From NCBI RefSeq assembly GCF_002019665.1, contig NZ_KV917375.1:1865175-1929174 (forward strand): 64,000 bases of DNA. Direction: 5' to 3'. Shown piece after piece: positions 35,215 to 44,240 of the stretch (the first letter of the stretch is position 1; each line of letters opens with the position of its first letter). The stretch comes from Sutcliffiella halmapala. GTDB lineage: Bacteria > Bacillota > Bacilli > Bacillales > Bacillaceae_I. The position numbers and the translations under genes are program-made. A model generated the notes under the pieces. That model saw only the letters and a program-made list of their open reading frames with translations, ran no database searches and was not told the DNA's origin.

Positions 35215-35850
35215 TTGGAAGAGAACTTAATTTCTAAAAAAGACCTTTTAGAGATAGCGGATATATCGTATGGGCAGCTATACCGTTGGAAAAGAAAGAA
35301 CTTGATTCCAGAAGACTGGTTTGTTCGCAAATCAACGTTTACCGGACAAGAAACGTTTTTTCCTAAGGGGCAAATTCTAGAAAGAATAAATAAAATTAAA
35401 CAACTGAAAGATGACCTCTCATTAGATGCTTTAGCAGAAATGTTTTCATCTAGGCCAAAAGAAGATATCAGCTTATCTAAAAAGGATTTACTAGAACGTA
35501 ACATTGTTTCGGTATTGGTGTTTTCTTTAGTGGCAGAACCTTTTAAGCCAGAGCAAGCATTATCTTTTCATACGATTTTGTTTCTGTATCTCCTGCATAA
35601 AATGTTAGAACAAGGGGATGTCAGCTTGGAAGAAGGTAGGTTAATGTATCATTTATTAGAGGAACATTATGAGAAGCTGGAGCAAAAAAAGGGGGAATTA
35701 TTGCTTGTGAGGAAAATGGGAGTGCCTTTTGCTCTTTTATTAGAAAATCCTAAATCGCTTTACTTAGATGATCAGGTAAAAGTTGTTGTACAGCTGAATA
35801 TTGGAGCTGTGGTAGAGGATTTAAAAAATACATTGATTGTAGGAGGGTGA
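35215..35850 (+). CDS. yhbD: YhbD-like DUF4004 protein
   Basis: About 211 residues with an N-terminal MerR-like helix-turn-helix (SKKDLLEIADISYGQLYRWKRKNLIPEDWF), a linker and a helical C-terminal half. It matches the DUF4004/YhbD family, which precedes two bactofilin genes in B. subtilis (yhbD-yhbE-yhbF), the same order as here. TTG 35215 has GGAGGGTTATTTA before it; TTG 35200 is too close to that site. It overlaps the spacing signal of the next gene. Confidence 0.88.
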   Translation: MEENLISKKDLLEIADISYGQLYRWKRKNLIPEDWFVRKSTFTGQETFFPKGQILERINKIKQLKDDLSLDALAEMFSSRPKEDISLSKKDLLERNIVSVLVFSLVAEPFKPEQALSFHTILFLYLLHKMLEQGDVSLEEGRLMYHLLEEHYEKLEQKKGELLLVRKMGVPFALLLENPKSLYLDDQVKVVVQLNIGAVVEDLKNTLIVGG

Positions 35851-35855
35851 AGTCG

Positions 35856-36512
35856 ATGGCTCAAAAAAAAGCAGAGAAGCTACGGATTTTCGGTGATGGT
35901 ACATACCCAGGTGGCCAATACAGTAAGGTTAAAATAATAGGGCAAGGAAGAGTGAATGGGGATATTGAAAGTGAGAATATCAAAATTCTAGGTGATAGTA
36001 TATTTGAGGGAAAGGTAGTAGTGGATTCCTTTCAATTGGTAGGTAATGGAATTGTAAATAGTGATATGTCAGGTAAATCATATTGGGTACTGGGGAATCT
36101 TGATATTTCAACTAATTTGATAGGTGAGCATTGCCGCATTCGAGGTTGGGTAAATGCAAACGGAAATATTGAAATGGAAAGGCTCGATGTAAAAGGTGGA
36201 CTAAAGGTAAAGGGATTAGTTAATGCTGAGGAATTTAAATTAAAGCTTCACCAAGCGACGAGTCAGGTGCAAGAAATCGGAGGTAAAAATATAAGGGTGA
36301 AAAGCAACTGGTTACATTTTTTTGGTGGAAAAAACAGGCTAGTTGCAGACATAATTGAGGGAGATACGATTTACCTTGAGCATACCACTGCTAAGATTGT
36401 AAGAGGGAAAGACATTATTCTTGGGCCACAGTGTGAAATTGAAGTCGTTGAATATAAAGTTAGCTATAAGCAAGATAAAAACGCAACAGTTCATCATGTA
36501 AATAGATTATAA
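35856..36512 (+). CDS. bacE: Bactofilin BacE (YhbE-like)
   Basis: A 218-residue polymer-forming cytoskeletal protein of the bactofilin kind: right-handed beta-helix with repeated G-x-V/I-x-G-D-I turns (GQGRVNGDIESENIKILGDSIFEG as typical). B. subtilis BacE and BacF form cytosolic assemblies needed for flagellar biogenesis. ATG 35856 has AGGAGGG eight bases upstream; the GTG at 35847 overlaps it. Linked to bacF by a 13-base gap. Confidence 0.88.
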   Translation: MAQKKAEKLRIFGDGTYPGGQYSKVKIIGQGRVNGDIESENIKILGDSIFEGKVVVDSFQLVGNGIVNSDMSGKSYWVLGNLDISTNLIGEHCRIRGWVNANGNIEMERLDVKGGLKVKGLVNAEEFKLKLHQATSQVQEIGGKNIRVKSNWLHFFGGKNRLVADIIEGDTIYLEHTTAKIVRGKDIILGPQCEIEVVEYKVSYKQDKNATVHHVNRL

Positions 36513-36525
36513 GGGGGAGTTTGTA

Positions 36526-37239
36526 ATGGCTGATAACGATTTAATTTTAAATGGAAGCGGAACGGTTACAGGCGGTTCCTTTCAACGAGTGAGTATTAAT
36601 GGAAGTGGAACAATAACTAGCGATGTGGAGTGTCAAGTTTTCGAATGTAATGGTTCAGGAAGAGTAAAGGGAGACGTTATGGCGCAAAGTTGCTCCATTG
36701 CAGGAGGAGCAAAAATCGAAGGGGACATCCATGCTAAGGAAGTGAAAGTTCATGGATCTTCTACTATTGAAGGGAAGCTTCTGTTTCTTAACCTAGAAGT
36801 TCGAGGATCAACGAAGGTGAAGAAGGGGCTAAAAGGTGAAAGCGTTTCTGTCGAAGGGTCAATCAAGGTGAACGGAGACTTTGAAGCTGAAACGGCTGAT
36901 TTTGATGGTTCCTTTGAAATAAATGGGCTATTGAATGCAGATAGGATTGATATTGGCATGCATGGAAGATGCTATGCGCAAGAAATTGGTGGAGAAACAA
37001 TTAAAGTAAAGAAAAAAAGTGGCATGCTCTTAGATAAACTTATCAAAGCTTTTAATAGAGAATTACACTGCGAGTTGATTGAAGGTGATACGATTCAGCT
37101 AGAATATACTACTGCGAAAATAGTAAGAGGAACTAACGTGTATATTGGACCAGGCTGTGAAATAGATCTAATTGAATATAAGAATGACCTAAAAATTGAT
37201 AATAGTGCGAAGGTGAAAGAGAGCAAGAAAGTGGAATGA
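36526..37239 (+). CDS. bacF: Bactofilin BacF (YhbF-like)
   Basis: A 237-residue bactofilin with a longer beta-helix than BacE; regular units such as GSGTVTGGSF, GSGTITSDV, GSGRVKGDV, GGAKIEGDI, GSSTIEGKL and GSTKVKKGL are about 17 residues apart. Both bactofilins share the C-terminal segment YTTAKIVRG...GP.CEI...EYK, showing duplication from one ancestor. Good Shine-Dalgarno (AAGGGGGAG). Confidence 0.88.
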   Translation: MADNDLILNGSGTVTGGSFQRVSINGSGTITSDVECQVFECNGSGRVKGDVMAQSCSIAGGAKIEGDIHAKEVKVHGSSTIEGKLLFLNLEVRGSTKVKKGLKGESVSVEGSIKVNGDFEAETADFDGSFEINGLLNADRIDIGMHGRCYAQEIGGETIKVKKKSGMLLDKLIKAFNRELHCELIEGDTIQLEYTTAKIVRGTNVYIGPGCEIDLIEYKNDLKIDNSAKVKESKKVE

Positions 37240-37249
37240 TAGGTTTTGG

Positions 37250-37286
37250 GGAAAGGTTCTGTATCTACTAGGTACAGAACCTTTCC
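37250..37286. terminator. Bidirectional terminator between bacF and EamA gene
   Basis: GGAAAGGTTCTGTA / TACAGAACCTTTCC, 14 perfect pairs, between converging genes. Confidence 0.85.
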
Positions 37287-37287
37287 T

Positions 37288-38202
37288 TCACTTCACCAGC
37301 CGAGGTTTTACTGCAATTTGAATGGAAATCACTCTCGTTTTAAAATAAGTAAATAAATAACTTCCTAAAATGACAATACAACTCCCGACCGCTTGGATCC
37401 AAGTAAGTTGTTCTCCCAAAAGGAAGAATGCTAGGATGACGGTGAAAATAGGGTTAAAATTAAGGAATAACCCCGAAGTTGTTGCCCCTAATTTTTGTAC
37501 TCCGATATTCCAAAGTACCATACAAACTACAGTAGATATAACGCCTGTATAGGCAAGAGCCCCAATGAAAGAAGCGTTGATATTAGATATCTTTAAATCA
37601 GTGGCATTGAAGGGTAGGAGAAAGAGTAGACCAAATATCCCAGAATATAAAATTGCCATCATTGGTGATGTACTGGATGATACCCATTTGCTACAGACGG
37701 AGTAGATCCCCCAAATACATACGGCTGCTAGCATCCAGAGGTCCCCGGTGTTAAATTGAAAAGAAAGTAAGTAGTGAATGTTTCCCTTTGATAAAACAAG
37801 GATGACACCAAATAGGGAAAATACCATCGAAAGAATTTGTAACGAATTGATTTTTTCCTTAAGAAATATGTATGAAAAAACCGCAATTGAGACGGTAATG
37901 AGTGTTGAAATAAGTCCGATATTCGTGGCGGTTGTTTTTTCTAATGCTAGAAATTGTAATACATTAAATAGTGCAGCTCCTGTAATCCCCATTATGATCA
38001 GGGGAAAGAGCGCTTTTTTTTGTGGTACAAGCTTTTTTTCTTTCCACCATACGATTGGAAAAAGACAAACGACGGCTATAGCCCAACGTATGATTGTTAA
38101 GGTCATAGGTGAAGCGTGATCAACGAGCTGTTTTCCCACGATAAAATTTCCCGCCCATAGGAAACTAGTTAAAAGTAGTAATAATTGATACTTGTACGCC
38201 AT
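37288..38202 (-). CDS. EamA-family (DMT) permease
   Basis: A 304-residue membrane protein with ten helices and two EamA repeats (LLTSFLWAGNFIVGKQL at the start; ILVLSKGN in the middle). The start ATG 38202 has GAGAGGAAG upstream; a longer start at 38244 lacks one. It is divergent from an Lrp/AsnC regulator, a layout typical for amino-acid or metabolite exporters under local control. Confidence 0.88.
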   Translation of the reverse strand: MAYKYQLLLLLTSFLWAGNFIVGKQLVDHASPMTLTIIRWAIAVVCLFPIVWWKEKKLVPQKKALFPLIIMGITGAALFNVLQFLALEKTTATNIGLISTLITVSIAVFSYIFLKEKINSLQILSMVFSLFGVILVLSKGNIHYLLSFQFNTGDLWMLAAVCIWGIYSVCSKWVSSSTSPMMAILYSGIFGLLFLLPFNATDLKISNINASFIGALAYTGVISTVVCMVLWNIGVQKLGATTSGLFLNFNPIFTVILAFFLLGEQLTWIQAVGSCIVILGSYLFTYFKTRVISIQIAVKPRLVK

Positions 38203-38388
38203 AGCCGGTCTTCCTCTCTTCATCTGATAGAATAATTTTAACATTTATCTCACTATTACTATCGTTTTTATTTTATAATTGAAATATATCGAAATAATCG
38301 AAAGTGAACTTATGTTTTTGGTAAAATTAATTCAGTTTATGAAGAAAAAACGCTTTAGCGTCAGAATAAAATAAAGGAGGGAAAGTGA

Positions 38389-38889
38389 ATGGAGTCACTT
38401 GTAAGTAAAGTACTCGATGAGATCGACCTACATATTCTAGATATTTTACAAAAAGAAGGACAAGTAAATAATTCGGAGATTGCCAAGCGGGTAAAGTTAT
38501 CCCCGCCTGCCACACATGCGCGGATAAAAAGATTGGAAGCAGAGGGGTATATTGATAAACGTGTTTCCATTTTAAACCAAGAGAAGCTAGGGTTTGATTT
38601 GTTGTCATTTGTCTTTATTAGTACAAATATTCATCAAGCAGAGCAGCTAGAAGTTTTGGAGAGTGAACTTGAATCCATGCCAGAGGTGTTAGAGGTACAC
38701 CTATTAACGGGGGAGCATGATTATTTGTTAAAGGTGATGAACAGGGATAGAAAGGAACTAGAGAAGTTCATCCGAAAATTAAATAAGCTTGGGATAACGA
38801 GAATTCAGACGAGTTTGTCTTTGCGGGAGATTAAGTTTTCTACTGAATTACCTTTAGAGGGTCTGTCCCCTGGTACTGTAAAACATTAA
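38389..38889 (+). CDS. Lrp/AsnC-family regulator
   Basis: A 166-residue protein with an N-terminal AsnC helix-turn-helix (LDEIDLHILDILQKEGQVNNSEIAKRV, RIKRLEAEGYI) and a RAM ligand-binding domain (ESMPEVLEVHLLTGEHDYLLKV). It likely controls the divergent EamA permease in response to an amino acid. GGAGGGAAAGTGA-ATG gives a strong start. Confidence 0.93.
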   Translation: MESLVSKVLDEIDLHILDILQKEGQVNNSEIAKRVKLSPPATHARIKRLEAEGYIDKRVSILNQEKLGFDLLSFVFISTNIHQAEQLEVLESELESMPEVLEVHLLTGEHDYLLKVMNRDRKELEKFIRKLNKLGITRIQTSLSLREIKFSTELPLEGLSPGTVKH

Positions 38890-39029
38890 AGTATTTGAAA
38901 GAATTGGGTTGCAAAGAGGGGAGTTCCACGATAATTAAATTCTTTTCCGTATTAAAGTTGAAACTTCTGATCTGCTTGCTTTACTATTAATCTATAAGTT
39001 TAATTATCAATAATTAGGGGTGTAATGAG

Positions 39030-40022
39030 ATGAAAGCAATAATTCATGCAGAAAAGCTAGGCTTAGAAGGAGTTTCAGTAGGAGAGATGGACGTACCTAA
39101 TCCGGCAGCAGGTGAGGTAAGAGTCAAATTGAAAACTGCTGGGCTTAATCATCGCGATCTTTTTATACCTAATCGTCATCAGCCGTCAGAAGGAGTATTA
39201 GTCCTTGGTTCAGATGGTGCTGGGATCATTGACCAAGTGGGAGAGGGAGTTAAAAACGTCCGAGTTGGGGATGAAGTGATTGTTAATCCAGGTCTTGGTT
39301 GGAAAGAAAACACGCCTGCACCACCAGCTGGCTTTGAAATAGTCGGTTTTCCTTTTAACGGAACGTTTGCAGAATACATTGTAATAGGAGCAGAGAACGT
39401 TGTGTCGAAGCCAAGTCACCTAAATTGGGAAGAGGCAGGTGTCCTTTCATTAGCGGCACTAACTGCATACAGAGCCCTTTTTACTAGAGGAAAAGTAGAA
39501 GCTGGTATGAAGGTGTTTATTCCTGGAATTGGAAGTGGGGTGGCGACATTCCTTTTGCAATTTGCTAAAGCTGTCGGAGCTGAAGTATATGTATCGTCCC
39601 GCTCTGAAATAAAGAGACAAAAAGCGCTTGAGCTTGGAGCTGATAAGGCAATCGATAGTAACGGAGATTGGGATCAAGCTTTGAACGGAGAAAAAATGGA
39701 CCTTGTCATAGAATGTGTAGGAGCGGCAACATTCAATAAATCACTCGCACAATTAAAAGCTGGTGGCACCATCGTTACATTCGGAGCATCTGCTGGGGAT
39801 GTAGTCGAATTCGACTTACGAACTTTCTTTTACGGACAATATAATCTATTAGGCTCAACAATGGGAAGTGGGGAAGAGTATAAAGAAATGCTCAACTTTA
39901 TTACTACCCACAACATTAAGCCGGTCATGGATGAGATGTATACATTGGATCAATTTGAAGGTGCCTTCGAGCGAATGGAGAAAGCAGAGCAGTTAGGGAA
40001 GATTGGGTTTGTGATGGAGTAA
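39030..40022 (+). CDS. Zinc-type/quinone oxidoreductase (MDR family), YogA-like
   Basis: A 330-residue medium-chain dehydrogenase/reductase: GroES-like N-terminal part (GLNHRDLFIPN, LGSDGAGIIDQVG), then Rossmann NAD(P) fold with GIGSGVATFLLQFAKAVGAEV. The four structural-zinc cysteines of alcohol dehydrogenases are absent, so a quinone/enone reductase is more likely than an alcohol dehydrogenase. Monocistronic. Confidence 0.88.
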   Translation: MKAIIHAEKLGLEGVSVGEMDVPNPAAGEVRVKLKTAGLNHRDLFIPNRHQPSEGVLVLGSDGAGIIDQVGEGVKNVRVGDEVIVNPGLGWKENTPAPPAGFEIVGFPFNGTFAEYIVIGAENVVSKPSHLNWEEAGVLSLAALTAYRALFTRGKVEAGMKVFIPGIGSGVATFLLQFAKAVGAEVYVSSRSEIKRQKALELGADKAIDSNGDWDQALNGEKMDLVIECVGAATFNKSLAQLKAGGTIVTFGASAGDVVEFDLRTFFYGQYNLLGSTMGSGEEYKEMLNFITTHNIKPVMDEMYTLDQFEGAFERMEKAEQLGKIGFVME

Positions 40023-40089
40023 GAATAGAGCCTGTCCCTTGATGATATAAAGTACTAAAGTTTTCTCGGGGGATAGAATGATAGAAATA

Positions 40090-40128
40090 AAGAAAGGAAG
40101 GGTAGTTTATGCTATCCTTCCTTTCTTG
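40090..40128 (+). terminator. Terminator after the MDR gene
   Basis: AAGAAAGGAAGGGTAG / CTATCCTTCCTTTCTT, 16 base pairs (one G-T), small loop. Confidence 0.8.
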
Positions 40129-40166
40129 GTGGAAACCGCATTAAAATAATGTGAGGTGAGTGTTCT

Positions 40167-40991
40167 TTGGTAGTGCAAAATATAGATGGGATCGATTATG
40201 AACTAGAGGAACCTTATGATATGTCCTTTCTCTCAAAATACGGAAGAGTATTTCAGGTGTTTGATAAGCAAGACTCGGGTTGCATATGTTTTGGTGTACA
40301 AAACAAAGACGAAAAATTATTTGTGAAATTTGCGGGTGCTAAACCAGTCCAATATAAGGGAACTCGAGAGGATGCTATTCTAGTATTGAAATCTACTTGT
40401 AAGGTATATGGAGACCTGCGACATAGCAATTTAGTATCCTTTATTAATGGTGAGGATATTGGAAATGGTTATGCAACTTTCTTTAGATGGACAGATGCGG
40501 AATGTATGGGGAAACAATATAATTCAAGATTCAAATTCTTTGAATTATCGATTGAAGAAAGAATACATATGTTTGAAGATATTTTGGCATTTCATAAATT
40601 TGTTTCAGAACAGGGCTATGTTGGCATAGATTTCTATGATGGGAGTATCATGTATGATTTTGCTAACCAAAATACAATAATCTGTGATATTGATTCCTAT
40701 TCAAAAATGCCATATATAAATTCTATGGGAAGAATGTGGGGATCATCAAGGTTCATGTCACCTGAAGAATTTGAAAAAGGTTCAGTTATCGACGAGGTTA
40801 CTAATGTGTATTTAATGGGAGCAACAGCCTTTGTATTATTGGGAGATGCCGAAGATAAAACTCTTCAAAATTGGGAGGCGGACAACTCCCTATTTGCTGT
40901 TGCAGCAAAAGCAGTAGGCAAAGATAGAGCGGAGCGTTTTCAATCGATAGATGAATTTATTGTTGCCTGGAATGGTGCAAAAACGAGATAA
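40167..40991 (+). CDS. Protein-kinase-like protein
   Basis: A 274-residue protein with a diverged Ser/Thr kinase fold: GRVFQVFD as glycine-rich loop, LFVKFAG as the beta-3 lysine strand, GYVGIDFYDGSIMYD as catalytic loop (HRD replaced by VGID), DIDSY in place of DFG, and MSPEEF in place of APE. Key residues partly differ, so activity is uncertain; it may be a pseudokinase or act on a small molecule. TTG start with GTGAGGTGAG upstream. It stands alone; no cognate phosphatase or PASTA domain. Confidence 0.7.
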   Translation: MVVQNIDGIDYELEEPYDMSFLSKYGRVFQVFDKQDSGCICFGVQNKDEKLFVKFAGAKPVQYKGTREDAILVLKSTCKVYGDLRHSNLVSFINGEDIGNGYATFFRWTDAECMGKQYNSRFKFFELSIEERIHMFEDILAFHKFVSEQGYVGIDFYDGSIMYDFANQNTIICDIDSYSKMPYINSMGRMWGSSRFMSPEEFEKGSVIDEVTNVYLMGATAFVLLGDAEDKTLQNWEADNSLFAVAAKAVGKDRAERFQSIDEFIVAWNGAKTR

Positions 40992-41185
40992 TTCCAGAAG
41001 CATAGCGTAAGGACAACAAAGAAGATAGAAATTTCTATTTGATTGAATTATTATCATATTTTTAAAAAATAGTTTGAGTAAAGTGAAATGTTTTGAAATA
41101 ATTGATAATAATACCAATATTGTAAATGTAAAAGTGTTAGAAGAATAGATTAGTTGAAATAAAGTGTAGGTGGTGTTTTTAAAAG

Positions 41186-41467
41186 ATGGGATTGTTTTTC
41201 CAAAAGATGAAAAAAAAAAGTTCGAAATCCATGATGGTGGTTAGACTTTTCGTTATCTTTATAATGGTGATTTTATTGGCAACGGGAATCATCAAAGGTT
41301 TTGATTCTATTTTCTTTGGATTATTTTTTATTATATCAGGGATAGGATCCATAATAGATGGAACCGAAAATTATTTTCATAGAGAAAACAAACGTGTCTA
41401 TCTAGTTAATTACGGATTAGCCTTTGTATGCTTTGTTGCATCATTTACATTTTTTGAATTAATTTAA
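41186..41467 (+). CDS. Small membrane protein (DUF3953-like)
   Basis: A 93-residue protein with a basic N-terminus and three predicted helices (about 17-36, 38-58, 74-92). The pattern FFIISGIGSIIDG recalls DUF3953 proteins of Bacillus, but recognition is weak. GTAGGTGGTG precedes the start. Function unknown. Confidence 0.6.
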   Translation: MGLFFQKMKKKSSKSMMVVRLFVIFIMVILLATGIIKGFDSIFFGLFFIISGIGSIIDGTENYFHRENKRVYLVNYGLAFVCFVASFTFFELI

Positions 41468-41522
41468 ATAAATGTATCTAAATTTTAAAAAAAAGATGAC
41501 AAAATCAAGAAAGAGGTACAGT

Positions 41523-42068
41523 ATGACATTCCCTATTTTAGAAACGGAAAGATTAATTCTTCGCCAAGTGAAAGCAGTTGATGCCGGAAGTTTATTAACC
41601 TATCTTTCTGATCCAGATGTTATGAAGCACGTAGGGTTACTGCCATTCGAGTCTATCGAGGATGCACTCGGGGAAATATCCTGGTACGACTCTATCTATA
41701 AAGAGAAAACAGGAATCAGATGGGGGATCACCCTAAAAGATGAGGGGGAAGTCATCGGTAGCTGTGGGTTTCTTAAAATGGCTTCTCAACATTTTCGTGC
41801 AGAAATCGGAACAGAACTTAGCAAAGAGTATTGGGGACAAGGCATTGCCAGTGAAGCATTAGAGGCAGTGATTCAATATGGTTTCAATAGCTTGGATCTA
41901 CAAAGAATAGAAGGACTGATTGAACCTGCGAATCTCTCATCACAAAAGCTGTTCGAAAAACATGGCTTTCTACGAGAGGGACTACTAAGGAAGTATGAAT
42001 TTACGTGTGGCAAATTTGACGATTTGTATTTATATTCATTATTGAAAGAAGAGTTTCCAAGATTGTAA
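41523..42068 (+). CDS. GNAT acetyltransferase, RimJ/RimL type
   Basis: A 181-residue acetyltransferase: TERLILRQVKAVDAGSLLTYLSDPDVMKHVG start, acetyl-CoA loop ELSKEYWGQGIASEAL, and IEPANLSSQKLFEKHGFLREG. This subgroup acetylates N-termini or amino sugars/antibiotics; the substrate is unknown. ATG 41523 has AGAGGTACAGT upstream; the 41472 codon lacks a site. Confidence 0.9.
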   Translation: MTFPILETERLILRQVKAVDAGSLLTYLSDPDVMKHVGLLPFESIEDALGEISWYDSIYKEKTGIRWGITLKDEGEVIGSCGFLKMASQHFRAEIGTELSKEYWGQGIASEALEAVIQYGFNSLDLQRIEGLIEPANLSSQKLFEKHGFLREGLLRKYEFTCGKFDDLYLYSLLKEEFPRL

Positions 42069-42094
42069 GTAACTGTTAAAAAGGAGGGGATGCA

Positions 42095-42244
42095 ATGGTA
42101 GATTTTATGGATGATTTGGCAGGTGCTTTTTATGATTGCTTTAAGTTCATTTTAACAGGTATTTGTTATTTATTAGCCGGAATGTTAATAGTAGGAGTTC
42201 CTCTATATTTGATAGTAATTATAATTGGGAAAATTTCGTCATAA
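42095..42244 (+). CDS. 49-residue membrane protein
   Basis: A short reading frame (MVDFMDDLAGAFYDCF...) with one long hydrophobic stretch (about 17-45) and a perfect AAGGAGGGG five bases before ATG. It follows the acetyltransferase by 26 bases and is probably co-transcribed. Family unknown; the strong start supports a real gene. Confidence 0.65.
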   Translation: MVDFMDDLAGAFYDCFKFILTGICYLLAGMLIVGVPLYLIVIIIGKISS

Positions 42245-42547
42245 ATAGGTATGGTTTAGGGTTTGGTTTTCAGATAATAGTAATAACCAAGTTGTCTTTT
42301 AATGGCTGTTTTCGAATACTTTGTTGCTTATCGTAAATAGAATCAACCCATTATTATCGTTGCAATCGTGCTCTGTTCCATCATGTAATCGAGGGTTTTT
42401 CTTCTATTTTCTAAGCAAGGTGACGGTAAAAAGTCCCAATGCCGACTTTTTACCAGCTTAAAACAACAATCTTTACGAAAAGAGCCTTTTTAATTAATAA
42501 AACTAAGGTTATGACTATACCTGGATACTATAACCCCTCCCCATTTT
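42245..42547 (+). other. Intergenic region after the acetyltransferase unit
   Basis: A 303-base gap with a hairpin GGTAAAAAGTC-N8-GACTTTTTACC (42425-42454) and no gene. The hairpin could end transcription in either direction, though T-runs are short. Confidence 0.5.
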
Positions 42548-43453
42548 TTAGATGCTAATTTTGCTTGATAGTTTTAATATCACTGTATTAAACCGTTTCG
42601 TATTACCAAGAATTATTCCTCCTAAAATAAGAACAACTCCTGACCATTGTAATAGACTTATATCTTCTGCTAAGACAATTGCTGACATGATTATTGCGAT
42701 TGGGAGTTCAGAAGCCGTTAGTATCGTTCCGAGTCCTGGCCCAACATGTGGCATTCCAATCGAAAAGAATAACGGTGGCAATACTACGCCGAATATACCG
42801 AGAATCAATCCATATGGCGCCACACCTGCTAAGGTCGGTAAATCGAAAAGAAAGACGGGAGGAAATAATAAAAATGTAACAATCATGCTCCCAGTTGCCA
42901 AAAGTGCACTTTTTTGTATAGCGGGAACCTGTTTACCGACTATGCTACTGAGAAAGATAAAGATGGAAAAAGTAAAAGCAGAGAGTATTCCCCAAAAAGC
43001 CCCTTGCCAAGATATAGATTTTATACTTTCTGCAAAAAGCCCTGCTGCTAAAATAGATCCTGAAAGAAGAATCACCATAGAAAGAACCTTGCCTGATGAT
43101 GGTTTCTTTTTATAAAAAATCCATTCAATTAATGAGCCAATCCAGATAAATTGAAATAAAAAAATAATGGCCAAAGATGCATCAAGTGTTTGTAAAGATT
43201 GATAATAAAGCAATCCTGTTAATCCCATCGGTATTCCAGCTAAAATGATTTTAACAGTTTGAATCAAATTAGTTCTTGTTTTTTTGACGAAAATAGTTAC
43301 CAGCCAAATTATCACTGTTCCAAACAACACTTGACTCCCAGTTACCTCGACCATGGAAAAACCTGCTGAATAGGCAAGCTTCACAAATGTAGATAATATC
43401 CCAAGACAGCAGCCACCAATAAATACAAGAAATGCATAATGCCAAGTTTTCAT
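42548..43453 (-). CDS. EamA-family (DMT) permease
   Basis: A 301-residue ten-helix transporter (FLVFIGGCCLGILSTFVKLAYSAGFS, then two EamA repeats, ending SGVVLILGGIILG). The ATG has GTGGGGA upstream on the minus strand. Substrate unknown. Unlike the permease at 37.3 kb, it has no neighbouring regulator. Confidence 0.88.
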   Translation of the reverse strand: MKTWHYAFLVFIGGCCLGILSTFVKLAYSAGFSMVEVTGSQVLFGTVIIWLVTIFVKKTRTNLIQTVKIILAGIPMGLTGLLYYQSLQTLDASLAIIFLFQFIWIGSLIEWIFYKKKPSSGKVLSMVILLSGSILAAGLFAESIKSISWQGAFWGILSAFTFSIFIFLSSIVGKQVPAIQKSALLATGSMIVTFLLFPPVFLFDLPTLAGVAPYGLILGIFGVVLPPLFFSIGMPHVGPGLGTILTASELPIAIIMSAIVLAEDISLLQWSGVVLILGGIILGNTKRFNTVILKLSSKISI

Positions 43454-43892
43454 AATAAATCCCCACTTTCATTTTATTTTAAAAAATACAAAAAGCCACA
43501 CGACTGTCATTAGACAATCGTGTGGCGAAAATAGAGTTACCTCTAGAAAAATCCACATTTAACAAAGATTTTATTATTGAATTGAATTTCCAAAATGAAT
43601 TATAACGGAAAAAGTAGTTAATTACAATAGTTAAAAGTAGCCTATTACCACGAATGGATTTATCCTCAATAGAACAATTTAATAAGTAAAGATAGCCCTT
43701 TATCAATAAGTAGTTCAGCTTTAGAGTACCAATCGTAACACACCCTAAAAACAAATTACTTTATTATCTCTATTAAATCCGTAAATTTTCGCGATATATT
43801 TCTCCTTTTGTAAGAAAAAACCATAAATTGTGGTATTATTTAAGTAGAAGTTATTTAACTATTTTGTAGGAAAATGACGGAGGGTGAAGTGG
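43454..43892 (-). other. Gap with orphan minus-strand terminator
   Basis: A 439-base stretch without a convincing gene. It contains the minus-strand terminator below, which must end a transcript entering from the right. A minus-strand frame of 91 codons (43479-43754) runs through the terminator hairpin and looks accidental. The interval 43530-43800 may hold a decayed gene or a short RNA. Confidence 0.4.
43485..43526 (-). terminator. Minus-strand intrinsic terminator without recognised gene
   Basis: GCCACACGATTGTC-TAAT-GACAGTCGTGTGGC (one mismatch pair), followed on the minus strand by a T-run. It lies upstream of the permease and so does not end that gene. Confidence 0.75.
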
Positions 43893-44099
43893 TTGTCTAA
43901 TAATGTTATCATTCTACTGATTATACTTGCACTATTATTTGCACCGATTATTTTTATTGTAGTAAAAGATTGGTTGGGACTTAATAGTAATAAGTTCTAT
44001 GGAGATGAACTGAATAAAAAGACGAAAAATTCAAAAACAACTAAGTTTGATGAGCAAGAAAAAAGTTCATTTTTGACCGAACTTTTTCGTAATCGATAG
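43893..44099 (+). CDS. Small single-span membrane protein
   Basis: About 68 residues with one N-terminal membrane helix (about 4-25) and a charged lysine-rich tail. TTG 43893 has GGAGGG eight bases upstream; GTG 43884 overlaps that site. A terminator follows. Function unknown. Confidence 0.6.
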   Translation: MSNNVIILLIILALLFAPIIFIVVKDWLGLNSNKFYGDELNKKTKNSKTTKFDEQEKSSFLTELFRNR

Positions 44100-44104
44100 G
44101 AAAA

Positions 44105-44145
44105 GAGGGGTGTGAAACTTATTAGAGTTTAACATCCCTTTTTGT
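44105..44145 (+). terminator. Terminator after the small membrane gene
   Basis: AGGGGTGTGAAACT / AGTTTAACATCCCT hairpin with a T-run. Confidence 0.8.
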
Positions 44146-44240
44146 ATGTGTTTTAAATTTTTGTTCCTCTAAAGTAAACTATTTATTTTTTCAGGAATGT
44201 CAATAAGTTATATAGACTAAAAATTGGAGGATGAACACTG

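Noticed and set aside
42552-43115. A 187-codon plus-strand frame opposite the EamA permease
   Set aside because: It is antisense to a ten-helix permease; the proline/isoleucine-rich translation is the usual mirror of membrane codons.
43479-43754. A 91-codon minus-strand frame
   Set aside because: It reads through an intrinsic terminator hairpin, has an unusual composition and no good start; kept only as a possible decayed gene or RNA locus.
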